DNA of 64,000 nucleotides. Origin: an uncultured Maribacter sp. (GTDB taxonomy: Bacteria > Bacteroidota > Bacteroidia > Flavobacteriales > Flavobacteriaceae). The stretch lies in the NCBI GenBank assembly GCA_947493885.1, contig CANLTE010000002.1:496001-560000 (forward strand), given 5' to 3'. How positions within the stretch are numbered: position 1 is the stretch's first letter; every line of letters begins with the position of its first letter. The notes under the pieces were generated by a model. The model was not told where the DNA came from, did not search any database, and worked only from the letters and a program-made list of their open reading frames with translations. The translations under genes and the position numbers were made by a program. Positions 1 through 8,702 of the stretch are shown here, piece after piece.

Positions 1-748
1 CGCTCGAAATAAAAAGACCATCTATCTTTTTCTTTGAGCTTTTAACAAACTGCACAATCTCATCAACATTTTCAGGATTTAAATCATGTTCAACACAGTT
101 AGCTTCATTAAATTTTCCGGTATACTCTTTTAAGGCTTTTTTATATCCGTTTTTTCGTTCTGTATACACATTTCGTTTAAAGTTACCGCTGATGTGTACT
201 ATGTTTTTGCAGCCTTGTTGAATTAAATGTTCGGTAGCTTCGTAAGCAGCAAGTTCATTATCAATGACAATAATTGGACAATTTGGAATATCAAAAACCC
301 TATCAAAAAATAAAAGAGGAATTTTTTGTTCTATAAATCTCATGAAATGGTCATAAGTATCTGTCTCATAGGCTAAAGAAACCAATAAAGCGTCCACTCC
401 ACTGTCATATAAGGTTTTGGTATTAAGTATTTCTTTATTTTTTGATTCTAATGATTGACTTATAATAAGGTTGTAGCCATTATCATTAGCAACTTTTTCA
501 ATTCCTGATAATACAGTAGACATAAAGTAGGAATTAAGTTTAGGCACTATTACACCAATGGTGTTGGATTGTTGTTTGCTAAGGTTTGAAGCAAACTTAT
601 TAGTTCTGTACCCTACTTCTTTTGCTTTTGCTAATACTTTTTCTCTAGTTTTTTCACTTATCGAAGGATGATTGTTTAAACTCCTACTCACAGTGGCTGA
701 AGAAATATTTAAACTCTTCGCTAAATCATAAATAGTTACTTTTTTCAT
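1..748 (-). CDS. LacI-family transcriptional regulator (3' end cut by window start)
   Basis: The minus-strand frame opens at ATG 748-746 and is still open at base 1, so the C-terminus lies outside the window; about 249 residues are visible. The protein starts MKKVTIYDLAKSLNISSATV, the LacI helix-turn-helix, followed by the SRSLNNHPSIS hinge-side segment and then a periplasmic-binding-protein-like effector domain (IGVIVPKLNSYFMSTVLSG, around residues 60-80). The family represses sugar-use genes until a sugar ligand binds. It is divergent from the susC/susD operon and a LacI-type palindrome lies on the susC promoter, so it is very likely the local regulator. Its ligand cannot be told from the sequence. 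Confidence 0.95.
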   Translation of the reverse strand, partial: MKKVTIYDLAKSLNISSATVSRSLNNHPSISEKTREKVLAKAKEVGYRTNKFASNLSKQQSNTIGVIVPKLNSYFMSTVLSGIEKVANDNGYNLIISQSLESKNKEILNTKTLYDSGVDALLVSLAYETDTYDHFMRFIEQKIPLLFFDRVFDIPNCPIIVIDNELAAYEATEHLIQQGCKNIVHISGNFKRNVYTERKNGYKKALKEYTGKFNEANCVEHDLNPENVDEIVQFVKSSKKKIDGLFISS

Positions 749-772
749 ATATGGTAGTGCAACTTTACGCAA

Positions 773-802
773 CAAAACTACGTAACATTATCTCATAATC
801 AA
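773..802 (-). promoter_or_regulatory. Predicted promoter of the LacI-family gene, with an imperfect inverted repeat over it
   Basis: On the minus strand TTG (802-800) is followed after 19 nt by TAGTTTTG (780-773), matching the Bacteroidota -33/-7 consensus TTG-N19-TAnnTTTG. Transcription would begin near 766, leaving a leader of about 18 nt before ATG 748. TTACG (765-769) and CGTAA (781-785) form an inverted repeat around the -7 box. ACGCAA (767-772) is identical to a half of the susC operator, which suggests autoregulation. Confidence 0.55.
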
Positions 803-884
803 AGTTAATTTAACAATTATTGGCAATTAAACCTCTTTTTTTAAGGATTATTTCAATTTTAACAGTTTTATTATGAAATTATTT

Positions 885-900
885 ACGCAATCGGTTGCGT
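885..900. promoter_or_regulatory. LacI-type operator palindrome upstream of susC
   Basis: The 16-bp sequence ACGCAATCGGTTGCGT is an inverted repeat (ACGCAA/TTGCGT) with the central CG typical of LacI-family operators. Its right half contains the TTG of the susC promoter's -33 element, so a bound repressor would block polymerase. The regulator encoded at 1-748 is the obvious candidate to bind it. Confidence 0.75.
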
Positions 901-924
901 GAATGCTTTTTTTTTCTAGATTTG
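895..924 (+). promoter_or_regulatory. Predicted susC promoter
   Basis: TTG (895-897), a 19-nt spacer and TAGATTTG (917-924) fit the Bacteroidota TTG-N19-TAnnTTTG promoter. The start of transcription would be near 931, about 50 nt before the susC ATG at 983. It overlaps the operator at 885-900. Confidence 0.7.
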
Positions 925-982
925 TTCATTATTCAGTTTTATTCTTCGTGAAATTGAAAATTTTAACCTTAACCAAACACGT

Positions 983-3900
983 ATGAAAAACACAATTAAA
1001 CAAACTAATTCTTTGATTTATCTACTGCTGTTGATGATATCTTTTTCGGCATATTCGCAGGATGGTGTTTCTGTATCAGGTATTGTACTTGACGAATTTG
1101 AAACTCCATTGCCTGGTGCTGCTATTGTAGAAAAAGGAACAACTAATGGCGTAACAACAGATTTTGATGGTAACTACACTATTGAAGTTTCCAATTCCAA
1201 TGCTATTCTTGTCATAAGTTATATTGGTTATAGCGATCGGGAAGTTTCTGTGGCTGGGCAAACTCAAATTAACGTATCCTTAACTCCAAGTGCTTCTACA
1301 CTAGATGAGGTAGTTTTGGTGGGTTACGGAGCTGTAAAGAAAAAGGACTTAACAGGAGCAATTTCACAAGTGGATGCCAAAGAGCTTGCTAAGCAGTCAA
1401 CCAATTCGGTTACCGATGTATTAAGAGGTAATGTTGCTGGTTTAAGTATTGGCTTGTCTTCTGGTCCAAAAGGAGTTAGTAATATTAGAATTAGAGGTAA
1501 CAATGGTTTGTCAGCAGGGTCTAACCCTTTAATTGTTGTTGATGGAATCATTTATAATGGAGACTTGTCAGATATTGCGCCATCCGATATTGATAGACTT
1601 GATGTAATGAAAGATGCAAGTTCTGCCGCTGTTTATGGAGCAAGAGGGTCAAGTGGTGTTATTTTGATAACTACAAAAAGAGGAACTTCAGACAAACCCA
1701 CAATTAATTTTAATGCAAGTGTTGGTTATGCATCAGACGCTTATAAGGAAAGACCATATGGTCCAGAAGGATATGCGAATTGGCGTACCGATGTGTTTAA
1801 AAGTATAAACCCACAGTTAACGATTGATAACCCTGGGAGATATGATAACCCTAACAATTTACCTGATGGGGTAACGGTTGAAGAATGGTTGGCATATGAC
1901 GGTTCAGCAGGTGATACTACTAGGGCGTGGTTAAATAGGATAGGTTTTCAAGATGTTGAAATAGATAATTATTTGGCAGGAGATACCATAAACTGGTACG
2001 ACAGAATTATCCAAACAGGGTTTCGAAATGATATTAATACCAGTATTTCTGGAAAAAATAAGGGGCTTAATTATTACTGGTCTATTGGACGTACTTCTAA
2101 TGAAGGAATATATAGTGGAGAGAAATTTGAAACACTTAGATCACGTTTAAACTTAAATGCTGAAATAACAGATTGGCTGACAGTGGGTATGAATACCCAA
2201 TTTGCAAAGCGTAATGAAGGGTTTATTGCTGCCGATAGATTTCAAATTGAACGATCTTCACCTTATGGGTCTGAATTTGATGATGAGGGTAATATAAGGT
2301 TGAGTCCTCAGGATGATAGTGGAGCAGGAGCTACAAATGCTTTTTTAAGTCAAAAATTTACAGATTTAGTGGATTTAGAGCATACTTTTAATTCCAGAGT
2401 TTATGCAAAGGTTAAACTACCTCTTGGTTTTTCGTATGAGTTAGGGTATGCTAATAGGTTGGAGTTTAGAGAGTTTTATAGGCATTTACAGTCTGCTAGT
2501 CCAAGAAATGTTGAAGGGTCATCAATACGATCTAATAGAAAAATAAGTGAATGGCAGTTGGACAATATTTTTCGCTGGAATAAAACATTAGATAAGCATC
2601 AATTTGATTTTACGTTCCTAATTTTTGCAGAGAAGTATAATGAATTTAGTACTACAGCAAGAAATTCTATTTATGATCCAAATGATGATTTAGGGTTTGG
2701 GGATATAAGTTTAGGTACTGCTCCAATTACACAAAGTAATGACCAACAAAGTACAGGTGATGCTTTAATGACAAGGTTAAACTACAATTATGATTCCAAA
2801 TATTTACTTACCCTAACAATGAGGAGAGATGGGTATTCAGCTTTTGGAACAGGAAATAAAAGAGGATATTTTCCTTCTGTAGCTGGGGCATGGACGGTTT
2901 CCAATGAGGATTTTTTTAAATCGGATTTCTTAACTTTTTTGAAACTGCGACTGTCTTATGGTGAAAACGGAAACAGAGAAATAGGTAGATATGTATCACT
3001 ATCAAGGTTGAGAGCGGGTAAGACTTTAAATGCAGATGGCTCCGGGGCAGCATTCACGGTACCTACGTTTAATAATTTTTCTCAAGAAAGTACCAATTTA
3101 CAATGGGAGTCCACTAAAGCATTTAACCTTGGTTTAGATTTTGCTCTGGCTAATGGTATCGTTGAAGGTTCTATAGAAGCTTATAGAAATACTACAACAG
3201 ACCTACTTGTTAATAGACAATTACCTAATATTATTGGTTTTTCTTCTGTGTTGACGAATTTGGGTGAGGTTGAGAATAAAGGTTTAGAATTTACATTGTC
3301 TACAACTAACTATAATAAGGAGAATTTCACTTGGGATACTAGTTTTAATTTCTCTTTAAACCGAAGTAAAATAAATGAATTATACGGAGACTTAGATGAA
3401 AATGGAAATGAGCTAGATGATGTAACTAATAGGTGGTTTATTGGCAAAGATCCAAATGTAATTTGGGACATGGAAGAGCTTGGTGTGTATCAACAGAATG
3501 AGGCGGATGAAGCTGCTGAGTTTGGTCTTTTTCCAGGGGATTTTAAATTAAAGGATAAGAATGACGACGGTCTATTTACTGATGATGATAGAAGTTTTAT
3601 TGGATACAGAACACCTCGTTTTCAATGGGCAATGACAAACCGTTTTACATTCTTCAAAAACATAGATTTTTCTTTTGAAGTATATTCTAATTGGGGTCAA
3701 AAAAGACCTTTTAATTTAGCTAAAAACAGAAATGGTTTTATAGATCGTACAAACTCTATTCAAACACCTTATTGGACACCTGATAATCCTACTAATGAAT
3801 ATGCTCGTTTGTTTTCAAGTGATGGAAGCAGAAGTTTTAGTATATGGAGAGATGCTTCATTTATTAGGCTTAACAATATTACGTTAGCATATAGATTTCC

Positions 3901-4099
3901 GACAGAATTAACCCAAAAATTTTCTGTTCAGAGTTTACGTATTTATGCAAATGCTAGAAATGTAGCAGTGTGGTCTCCTCACTGGGATTTTTATGACCCA
4001 GAACCAACTAATGTTGATGGTAAGAATTCTAATGGCTCAAGCGATCCTACCTTGCCTACGCCTCGTTTTTTCACTTTTGGAATAGATATTAGCCTTTAA
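983..4099 (+). CDS. SusC/RagA-family TonB-dependent outer-membrane receptor
   Basis: This is a 1038-residue outer-membrane receptor that imports glycans using TonB energy, with SusD as its lid. A Sec signal peptide (to about residue 25, ending AYSQ) is followed by a carboxypeptidase-regulatory-like domain (about 30-105). The plug domain comes next, with the SusC signatures LDEVVLVGYG (about 108-117) and RIRGNNGLSAGSNPLIVVDG (about 168-187), then a long beta-barrel ending in Phe-Gly-Ile-Asp-Ile-Ser-Leu. The length is normal for the family. It is the first gene after the LacI-type operator and lies 17 nt ahead of susD. The glycan bound is not readable from the sequence. Confidence 0.97.
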   Translation: MKNTIKQTNSLIYLLLLMISFSAYSQDGVSVSGIVLDEFETPLPGAAIVEKGTTNGVTTDFDGNYTIEVSNSNAILVISYIGYSDREVSVAGQTQINVSLTPSASTLDEVVLVGYGAVKKKDLTGAISQVDAKELAKQSTNSVTDVLRGNVAGLSIGLSSGPKGVSNIRIRGNNGLSAGSNPLIVVDGIIYNGDLSDIAPSDIDRLDVMKDASSAAVYGARGSSGVILITTKRGTSDKPTINFNASVGYASDAYKERPYGPEGYANWRTDVFKSINPQLTIDNPGRYDNPNNLPDGVTVEEWLAYDGSAGDTTRAWLNRIGFQDVEIDNYLAGDTINWYDRIIQTGFRNDINTSISGKNKGLNYYWSIGRTSNEGIYSGEKFETLRSRLNLNAEITDWLTVGMNTQFAKRNEGFIAADRFQIERSSPYGSEFDDEGNIRLSPQDDSGAGATNAFLSQKFTDLVDLEHTFNSRVYAKVKLPLGFSYELGYANRLEFREFYRHLQSASPRNVEGSSIRSNRKISEWQLDNIFRWNKTLDKHQFDFTFLIFAEKYNEFSTTARNSIYDPNDDLGFGDISLGTAPITQSNDQQSTGDALMTRLNYNYDSKYLLTLTMRRDGYSAFGTGNKRGYFPSVAGAWTVSNEDFFKSDFLTFLKLRLSYGENGNREIGRYVSLSRLRAGKTLNADGSGAAFTVPTFNNFSQESTNLQWESTKAFNLGLDFALANGIVEGSIEAYRNTTTDLLVNRQLPNIIGFSSVLTNLGEVENKGLEFTLSTTNYNKENFTWDTSFNFSLNRSKINELYGDLDENGNELDDVTNRWFIGKDPNVIWDMEELGVYQQNEADEAAEFGLFPGDFKLKDKNDDGLFTDDDRSFIGYRTPRFQWAMTNRFTFFKNIDFSFEVYSNWGQKRPFNLAKNRNGFIDRTNSIQTPYWTPDNPTNEYARLFSSDGSRSFSIWRDASFIRLNNITLAYRFPTELTQKFSVQSLRIYANARNVAVWSPHWDFYDPEPTNVDGKNSNGSSDPTLPTPRFFTFGIDISL

Positions 4100-4116
4100 T
4101 CACAAAAAAATAAATA

Positions 4117-5970
4117 ATGAATATGCAAATTTATAAATATCGAAAAACATTTTTGAGCTTAACGTGTATTTTGGCGTTTGCTTTTACAGCATGTGAGGAA
4201 GAATTTTTAGATACTGAACCTAAGTCGTTTTATACCCCTAGTAATGCTTTAAATTCAGCAGAAGGGTTAAACGCATTGTTAAATAATGCCTTAACAAGAC
4301 TAAATGGAGAATATTATGGAGATGGAGCTCCTATTATCACAGAAAACATTTTTTCTGAAGTTGCGGTTGAAGGTACCACAGACAAATCTGGACCAGCACA
4401 AGATTTAAATTTGTTAATACTTCCGGACGCATCGTTAAATAGCGCTAACAGTAATAGAATTGGTTGGTTTTGGAGTGTGTATTACGAAGCAATAAAATTT
4501 ACAAATACGGTAATCGGAAGAATAGATGATGCTGAATATGATAGTGACACTCAAAGAAATGAAATTTTGGGAAAAGCTTATTTTTTAAGGGCCTTTTTTT
4601 ATTACCGATTAGCAAACCAATTTGGTGATATCCCTTTTATTCTAGAAGAAGTTAAAACGGCAAGACTTGATTTTATTAGTACAACAAGAGAAACGGTCTT
4701 AAATAAAATTAAGGAAGATTTAAATTTTGCATCAACATCAGTTCCAGAAGTGGCTAATAAGGGAGATGTTAACAGGGCAGCGGTGTATCATCTTTTAACA
4801 AAAGTAAATTTAGCATTGGGTGATTTTGATGGAGCGGTAACCTCTTCTTCCGCAGTTATTAATGGTGGGTCACATGCATTAATGACATCAAGATTTGGAT
4901 CAACAGCTTCAAATGATACCAAGGATGTAACCTGGGATTTACATAGACCAGAAAACAAAAGTATATCCCAAAATACTGAGGGAATACTAATGGCTATTGA
5001 CCGTTTGGAATTTGAAGGTAATGGGGCAATTGGGTCCGGAACAAGAGTACAAAGACAAGCGGTTCCTTTATGGTGGCGTTTTATTAATACCCCTGACGGT
5101 CAAAATGGAATGTCTGATCAGCCTGGTATAGAAATAGATCAAGTATTTGAATTCGGAAGAGGTATTGGGAGAAATCGTGGTACTGCATATAGTACCGAAC
5201 AAATATGGAAAGATGCAAATAATGACCAACGTTTTAAAGATGGTAATTGGGTGCAAATGGAGGACATGGTTTATAATGCACCAAGCTTAAAAGAAGCAGG
5301 AAACTCTTTTTACGGACAAAACTTAGAATTGTATCTTCCAGATGGAACTCCGTTATGTTCTGACACCATTCGTAATTGGTATGATTTTCCGAATTACAAA
5401 TTTGCTATTCCAGACCCAAGCAACGTAAAACCGCAGGGGGGACATTCAGATTGGTATATTTTTAGATTGGCAGAAACCTATTTATTAAGAGCCGAGGCAC
5501 ATTTTTGGAATGGAAATTTAGCTGGAGCTGCTGAGGATATAAACGCAGTTAGAAGAAGAGCTGAAGCAGATGAAATAACCGCAACTGATGTGAATATTGA
5601 TTTTATCCTAGATGAACGTGCTAGAGAACTATATTATGAAGAACCAAGAAAAACGGAGTTGACACGTATAGCATTCATTTTTGCTAAAACTGGTAAAACA
5701 GCATATAATGGAGAATCTTATAATTTGGAAAACTTCTCTACTAAAAATTTCTGGTATGATCGTATTATGGAAGTAACCGATTTTTATAACATTGGATTAA
5801 AGACAATACATGGAGATGAATACACTATGAGTCCTTATCATGTTTTATGGCCAATTCCTGCGCCTGCAATTAATGCAAATACTCAGGCAGTTATAAATCA
5901 AAATGAAGGATACCCTGGTGCAGAAAATAACATACCGCCATTAACAACAATCCCTGAACCAGAAAATTAA
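4117..5970 (+). CDS. SusD/RagB-family surface glycan-binding lipoprotein
   Basis: The 617-residue protein pairs with the upstream SusC. It has a lipoprotein signal peptide with lipobox FTAC, placing the lipidated Cys near residue 26. The N-terminal SusD region (EEFLDTEPKSFYTPSNALNS) is followed by TPR-like helices (EILGKAYFLRAFFYYRLANQ, about 149-168). The C-terminal RagB/SusD segment has the typical RLAETYLLRAEAHFWNG and DERARELYYEE motifs. Such proteins sit on the outer face of the outer membrane and hand oligosaccharides to SusC. It is co-transcribed with susC. Confidence 0.96.
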   Translation: MNMQIYKYRKTFLSLTCILAFAFTACEEEFLDTEPKSFYTPSNALNSAEGLNALLNNALTRLNGEYYGDGAPIITENIFSEVAVEGTTDKSGPAQDLNLLILPDASLNSANSNRIGWFWSVYYEAIKFTNTVIGRIDDAEYDSDTQRNEILGKAYFLRAFFYYRLANQFGDIPFILEEVKTARLDFISTTRETVLNKIKEDLNFASTSVPEVANKGDVNRAAVYHLLTKVNLALGDFDGAVTSSSAVINGGSHALMTSRFGSTASNDTKDVTWDLHRPENKSISQNTEGILMAIDRLEFEGNGAIGSGTRVQRQAVPLWWRFINTPDGQNGMSDQPGIEIDQVFEFGRGIGRNRGTAYSTEQIWKDANNDQRFKDGNWVQMEDMVYNAPSLKEAGNSFYGQNLELYLPDGTPLCSDTIRNWYDFPNYKFAIPDPSNVKPQGGHSDWYIFRLAETYLLRAEAHFWNGNLAGAAEDINAVRRRAEADEITATDVNIDFILDERARELYYEEPRKTELTRIAFIFAKTGKTAYNGESYNLENFSTKNFWYDRIMEVTDFYNIGLKTIHGDEYTMSPYHVLWPIPAPAINANTQAVINQNEGYPGAENNIPPLTTIPEPEN

Positions 5971-6029
5971 TGTATTATAATTTGAGTTGAGTTAGTTTTT
6001 GTTAAAATCCGTCGTCTAATCTTTATAGT

Positions 6030-7253
6030 GTGAAAAAGGTTTTTTTAGTTTTCTTTTATATAATTATCACTTCTTGTGCAGAAAAGCATGTAGTTGAATT
6101 TAAAATTGAGAAAGACGACGGTTTTTTATACCCAGTTCCGGTAAGTATTGATATGAATAAAATTCCTTTCACCGGTTTTCAATTGTTGAATGATGATAAC
6201 AAAGTGGTGTATCAAACTGATTTTTATTCCAATACCATTAAGTTTATTCATAACCCTGAATATTCTCTAAATTATATTATCAAAAAAAGTACCGTTGAAA
6301 CAGGGGATGAAGTAATATCTGAAGTTGTCGAAAACAATGGGAACTTACAATTAGCACAGAATAATATTCCTGTATTGCAATACAAGTATGGAATAAATAA
6401 GCTAGTTGATAAACGAGATTCTGTTTACAGAAAATCAGGTTACATTCATCCATTACTTACTCCTAGTGGAGATACGCTTACTAGAATAAACCCACCTGAC
6501 CATAAACATCATTATGGAATATGGGCCCCTTGGACTCATACAAGAATAGATACAACTCGAGTAGATTTTTGGAATTTGGGTAAAGCTGAAGGAACTGTTC
6601 TTTTTAAAGAGTTTAGTGAAATAAATGAAGGTGAAATTTTTGGTAGTTTCACAGCTGTACAAGAGCATATTGATTTCAAAACAAAAAAAGAATCCCAAAT
6701 TGCAATTAATGAAAATTTGTCAATAAAGCTTTGGAATCTTGGAGACAAGGATAAATATATGTTGGATTATACAACAACTTTTAGCTCCCCTTTAAAAAAT
6801 GGTATTTTATTGGAGGCCTACCGTTACGGAGGTGGTATAGGAATGCGTTTTAATAAAAAATGGGATAAAAGTAATTGTAAAGTGTTAACTTCTGAAGGTA
6901 AAAGTAGGTTGGATGGAGATGGAACCAATGCTCGTTGGGCTATAGTTACAAGGGAGTCCAGAAGTGGAAATGGAGTTAATGGTATTCTTTTTATGAGTAA
7001 TATTAATAATCAATCGCATCCGGAGCCAATGCGGATATGGCCAGTTGATGCAAATGAAGGTAGGGGAGATATGTTTTTTGAATTTTGTCCTATTCGTAAC
7101 AAAGAGTGGAAGTTGTTGCCAAATAAAAAATATAAACTTCAATATAGAATGGTGGTTTTCGAAGGAACTTTAACCGCGAATGAGGCCGAGTACTATTGGC
7201 AAAATTATGCTAATCCACCTAAAATTGAAATTATTACAACTAATAATAAATAA
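6030..7253 (+). CDS. DUF6807 ('PmoA-like') exported lipoprotein
   Basis: This 407-residue protein starts at GTG; the next in-frame ATG would cut into the signal peptide. It has a short lipoprotein signal (IIITSC, Cys near residue 16). The region PPDHKHHYGIWAPWTHT (about 153-169) and the later EGRGDMFFEFCPIRNKEW are hallmarks of DUF6807, a family often mislabelled 'methane oxygenase PmoA' although it is unrelated to methane monooxygenase. No enzymatic activity is firmly established to my knowledge. Such genes recur next to Gfo/Idh/MocA oxidoreductases in Bacteroidota and Planctomycetota, as here (the next gene starts 12 nt on), so a role in periplasmic sugar conversion is likely but inferred. 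Confidence 0.8.
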   Translation: MKKVFLVFFYIIITSCAEKHVVEFKIEKDDGFLYPVPVSIDMNKIPFTGFQLLNDDNKVVYQTDFYSNTIKFIHNPEYSLNYIIKKSTVETGDEVISEVVENNGNLQLAQNNIPVLQYKYGINKLVDKRDSVYRKSGYIHPLLTPSGDTLTRINPPDHKHHYGIWAPWTHTRIDTTRVDFWNLGKAEGTVLFKEFSEINEGEIFGSFTAVQEHIDFKTKKESQIAINENLSIKLWNLGDKDKYMLDYTTTFSSPLKNGILLEAYRYGGGIGMRFNKKWDKSNCKVLTSEGKSRLDGDGTNARWAIVTRESRSGNGVNGILFMSNINNQSHPEPMRIWPVDANEGRGDMFFEFCPIRNKEWKLLPNKKYKLQYRMVVFEGTLTANEAEYYWQNYANPPKIEIITTNNK

Positions 7254-7265
7254 CTTAAAGACTAA

Positions 7266-8642
7266 ATGAAAAGAAGAAAATTTATCAATAAAACTGTTCT
7301 GGGTACAGCAGCGGTAGTTGGTTTCCCTACAATAGTACCTGCCAATGTTTTAGGAAAAGATGCGCCAAGTAATAAAATAAATATTGGGCAAATTGGATGT
7401 GGTAGAATTGCTCGAAGTCATGATATACATGATACAATTCGTTTTGATCAAACAAGGTTTGTTGGAGTGTGTGATGTTGATTCTAAAAGAGCGACAGATG
7501 CAAAACAATTAGTAGATACTTATTATCAAGAAAAAACGGGTAAGAAAAGGTACATGAATACAAAAGTGTACAAAGATTATCGAGAAATGCTTTTGAATAA
7601 AGATATTGATGCTGTCGTTATTAGTACTCCAGACCATTGGCATTCGCAACCAGCAATGGAAGCTGCTTTGGCTGGTAAGGATATCTATTTACAAAAGCCT
7701 ACTTCTTTAACTGTCCAAGAAGGACAACAATTAAGGGAGGTCGTTAAAAAAACAGGAGCAATACTTCAAGTAGGAACACAGCAAAGAGCTATGCCTCAAT
7801 TTCGTATTGCTGCGGAGTTAGTTAGAAATGGTCGCATAGGAAAAGTGCATACAGTAAAAATAGGTTTACCAGGAGATCCTGCTGGACCAGAAGCTCCAGA
7901 AATGCCTATACCTTCCAATTTAAATTTTGATATGTGGATGGGCTCAACTCCTGAAGTACCATATACAGAGATTGGAGTTCACCCTCAAGACGGATACAGT
8001 AGACCTGGATGGTTAAGACAAAGAAATTATGGAGCAGGAATGATAACAGGTTGGGGGCAACACCATTACGATTCTGCTGCTTGGGGAATGAATACAGAGT
8101 TAAGTGGACCTAAATCGGTTGAAGCGTTAGCTGAATTTCCAAAATCAGGTTTATGGAATGTTCATGGAGATTTTTTAGTTAAACATGAGTATGATAATGA
8201 TGTAACCGTTTACACCAGCGGAGGGTATACAAATGGTATTAAATATATTGGTGATAAAGGTTGGATTTTTGTTTCTCGAGGAGCGTATACGGCGTCAGCA
8301 AGTGATCCAGTAAGCAAGGAGAAAAGTAGTAGAGCATTAAATGCATCAGATCCAAAAATATTGGAATCTGTTATTGGAGAAAATGAGACGCACTTGTATA
8401 AAATAGATGATCAACATGGTAACTGGTTAGATTGTATAAAATCTAGAAAAGAACCTATTTCTCCTATTGAGAAAGGGCATAAAGCTTGTGTAATATGCTT
8501 GATAAGTGACATTGCAATGCAGTTTGATAGAAAGCTAGAGTGGGATCCAATAAATGAAGTGTTTGTTAATGATAAAGAGGCAAATGCTATGTTGACTCGT
8601 GAACAGCGTAAACCTTATGGAACAAATTATGTAAAGAGGTAG
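7266..8642 (+). CDS. Exported Gfo/Idh/MocA-family oxidoreductase with Tat-like signal
   Basis: The 458-residue protein opens with MKRRKFINKT followed by a hydrophobic stretch ending about residue 29. That is a twin-arginine-like signal, fitting export of a folded protein with bound NAD(P). The Rossmann motif GQIGCGRIA lies around residues 40-48. The family's EKP motif appears as QKP (Lys144 retained). The substrate-side motif GWGQHHYDSAAWGM sits around 262-275. The family oxidises or reduces sugars and cyclitols, and exported members can act at C3 of glycosides. It is sandwiched between DUF6807 and a second Gfo/Idh/MocA gene, suggesting a shared periplasmic pathway; the substrate is unknown. 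Confidence 0.9.
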   Translation: MKRRKFINKTVLGTAAVVGFPTIVPANVLGKDAPSNKINIGQIGCGRIARSHDIHDTIRFDQTRFVGVCDVDSKRATDAKQLVDTYYQEKTGKKRYMNTKVYKDYREMLLNKDIDAVVISTPDHWHSQPAMEAALAGKDIYLQKPTSLTVQEGQQLREVVKKTGAILQVGTQQRAMPQFRIAAELVRNGRIGKVHTVKIGLPGDPAGPEAPEMPIPSNLNFDMWMGSTPEVPYTEIGVHPQDGYSRPGWLRQRNYGAGMITGWGQHHYDSAAWGMNTELSGPKSVEALAEFPKSGLWNVHGDFLVKHEYDNDVTVYTSGGYTNGIKYIGDKGWIFVSRGAYTASASDPVSKEKSSRALNASDPKILESVIGENETHLYKIDDQHGNWLDCIKSRKEPISPIEKGHKACVICLISDIAMQFDRKLEWDPINEVFVNDKEANAMLTREQRKPYGTNYVKR

Positions 8643-8702
8643 TTTTATACTATAGCGTAGTTTGTTATTAGGAGGTTGTTTTTTTTGAATAAAAATGAAT
8701 AA

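Noticed and set aside
6030-7253. Name 'methane oxygenase PmoA' for the DUF6807 gene
   Set aside because: There is no similarity to a membrane methane monooxygenase subunit; the label is an inherited misannotation of the family.
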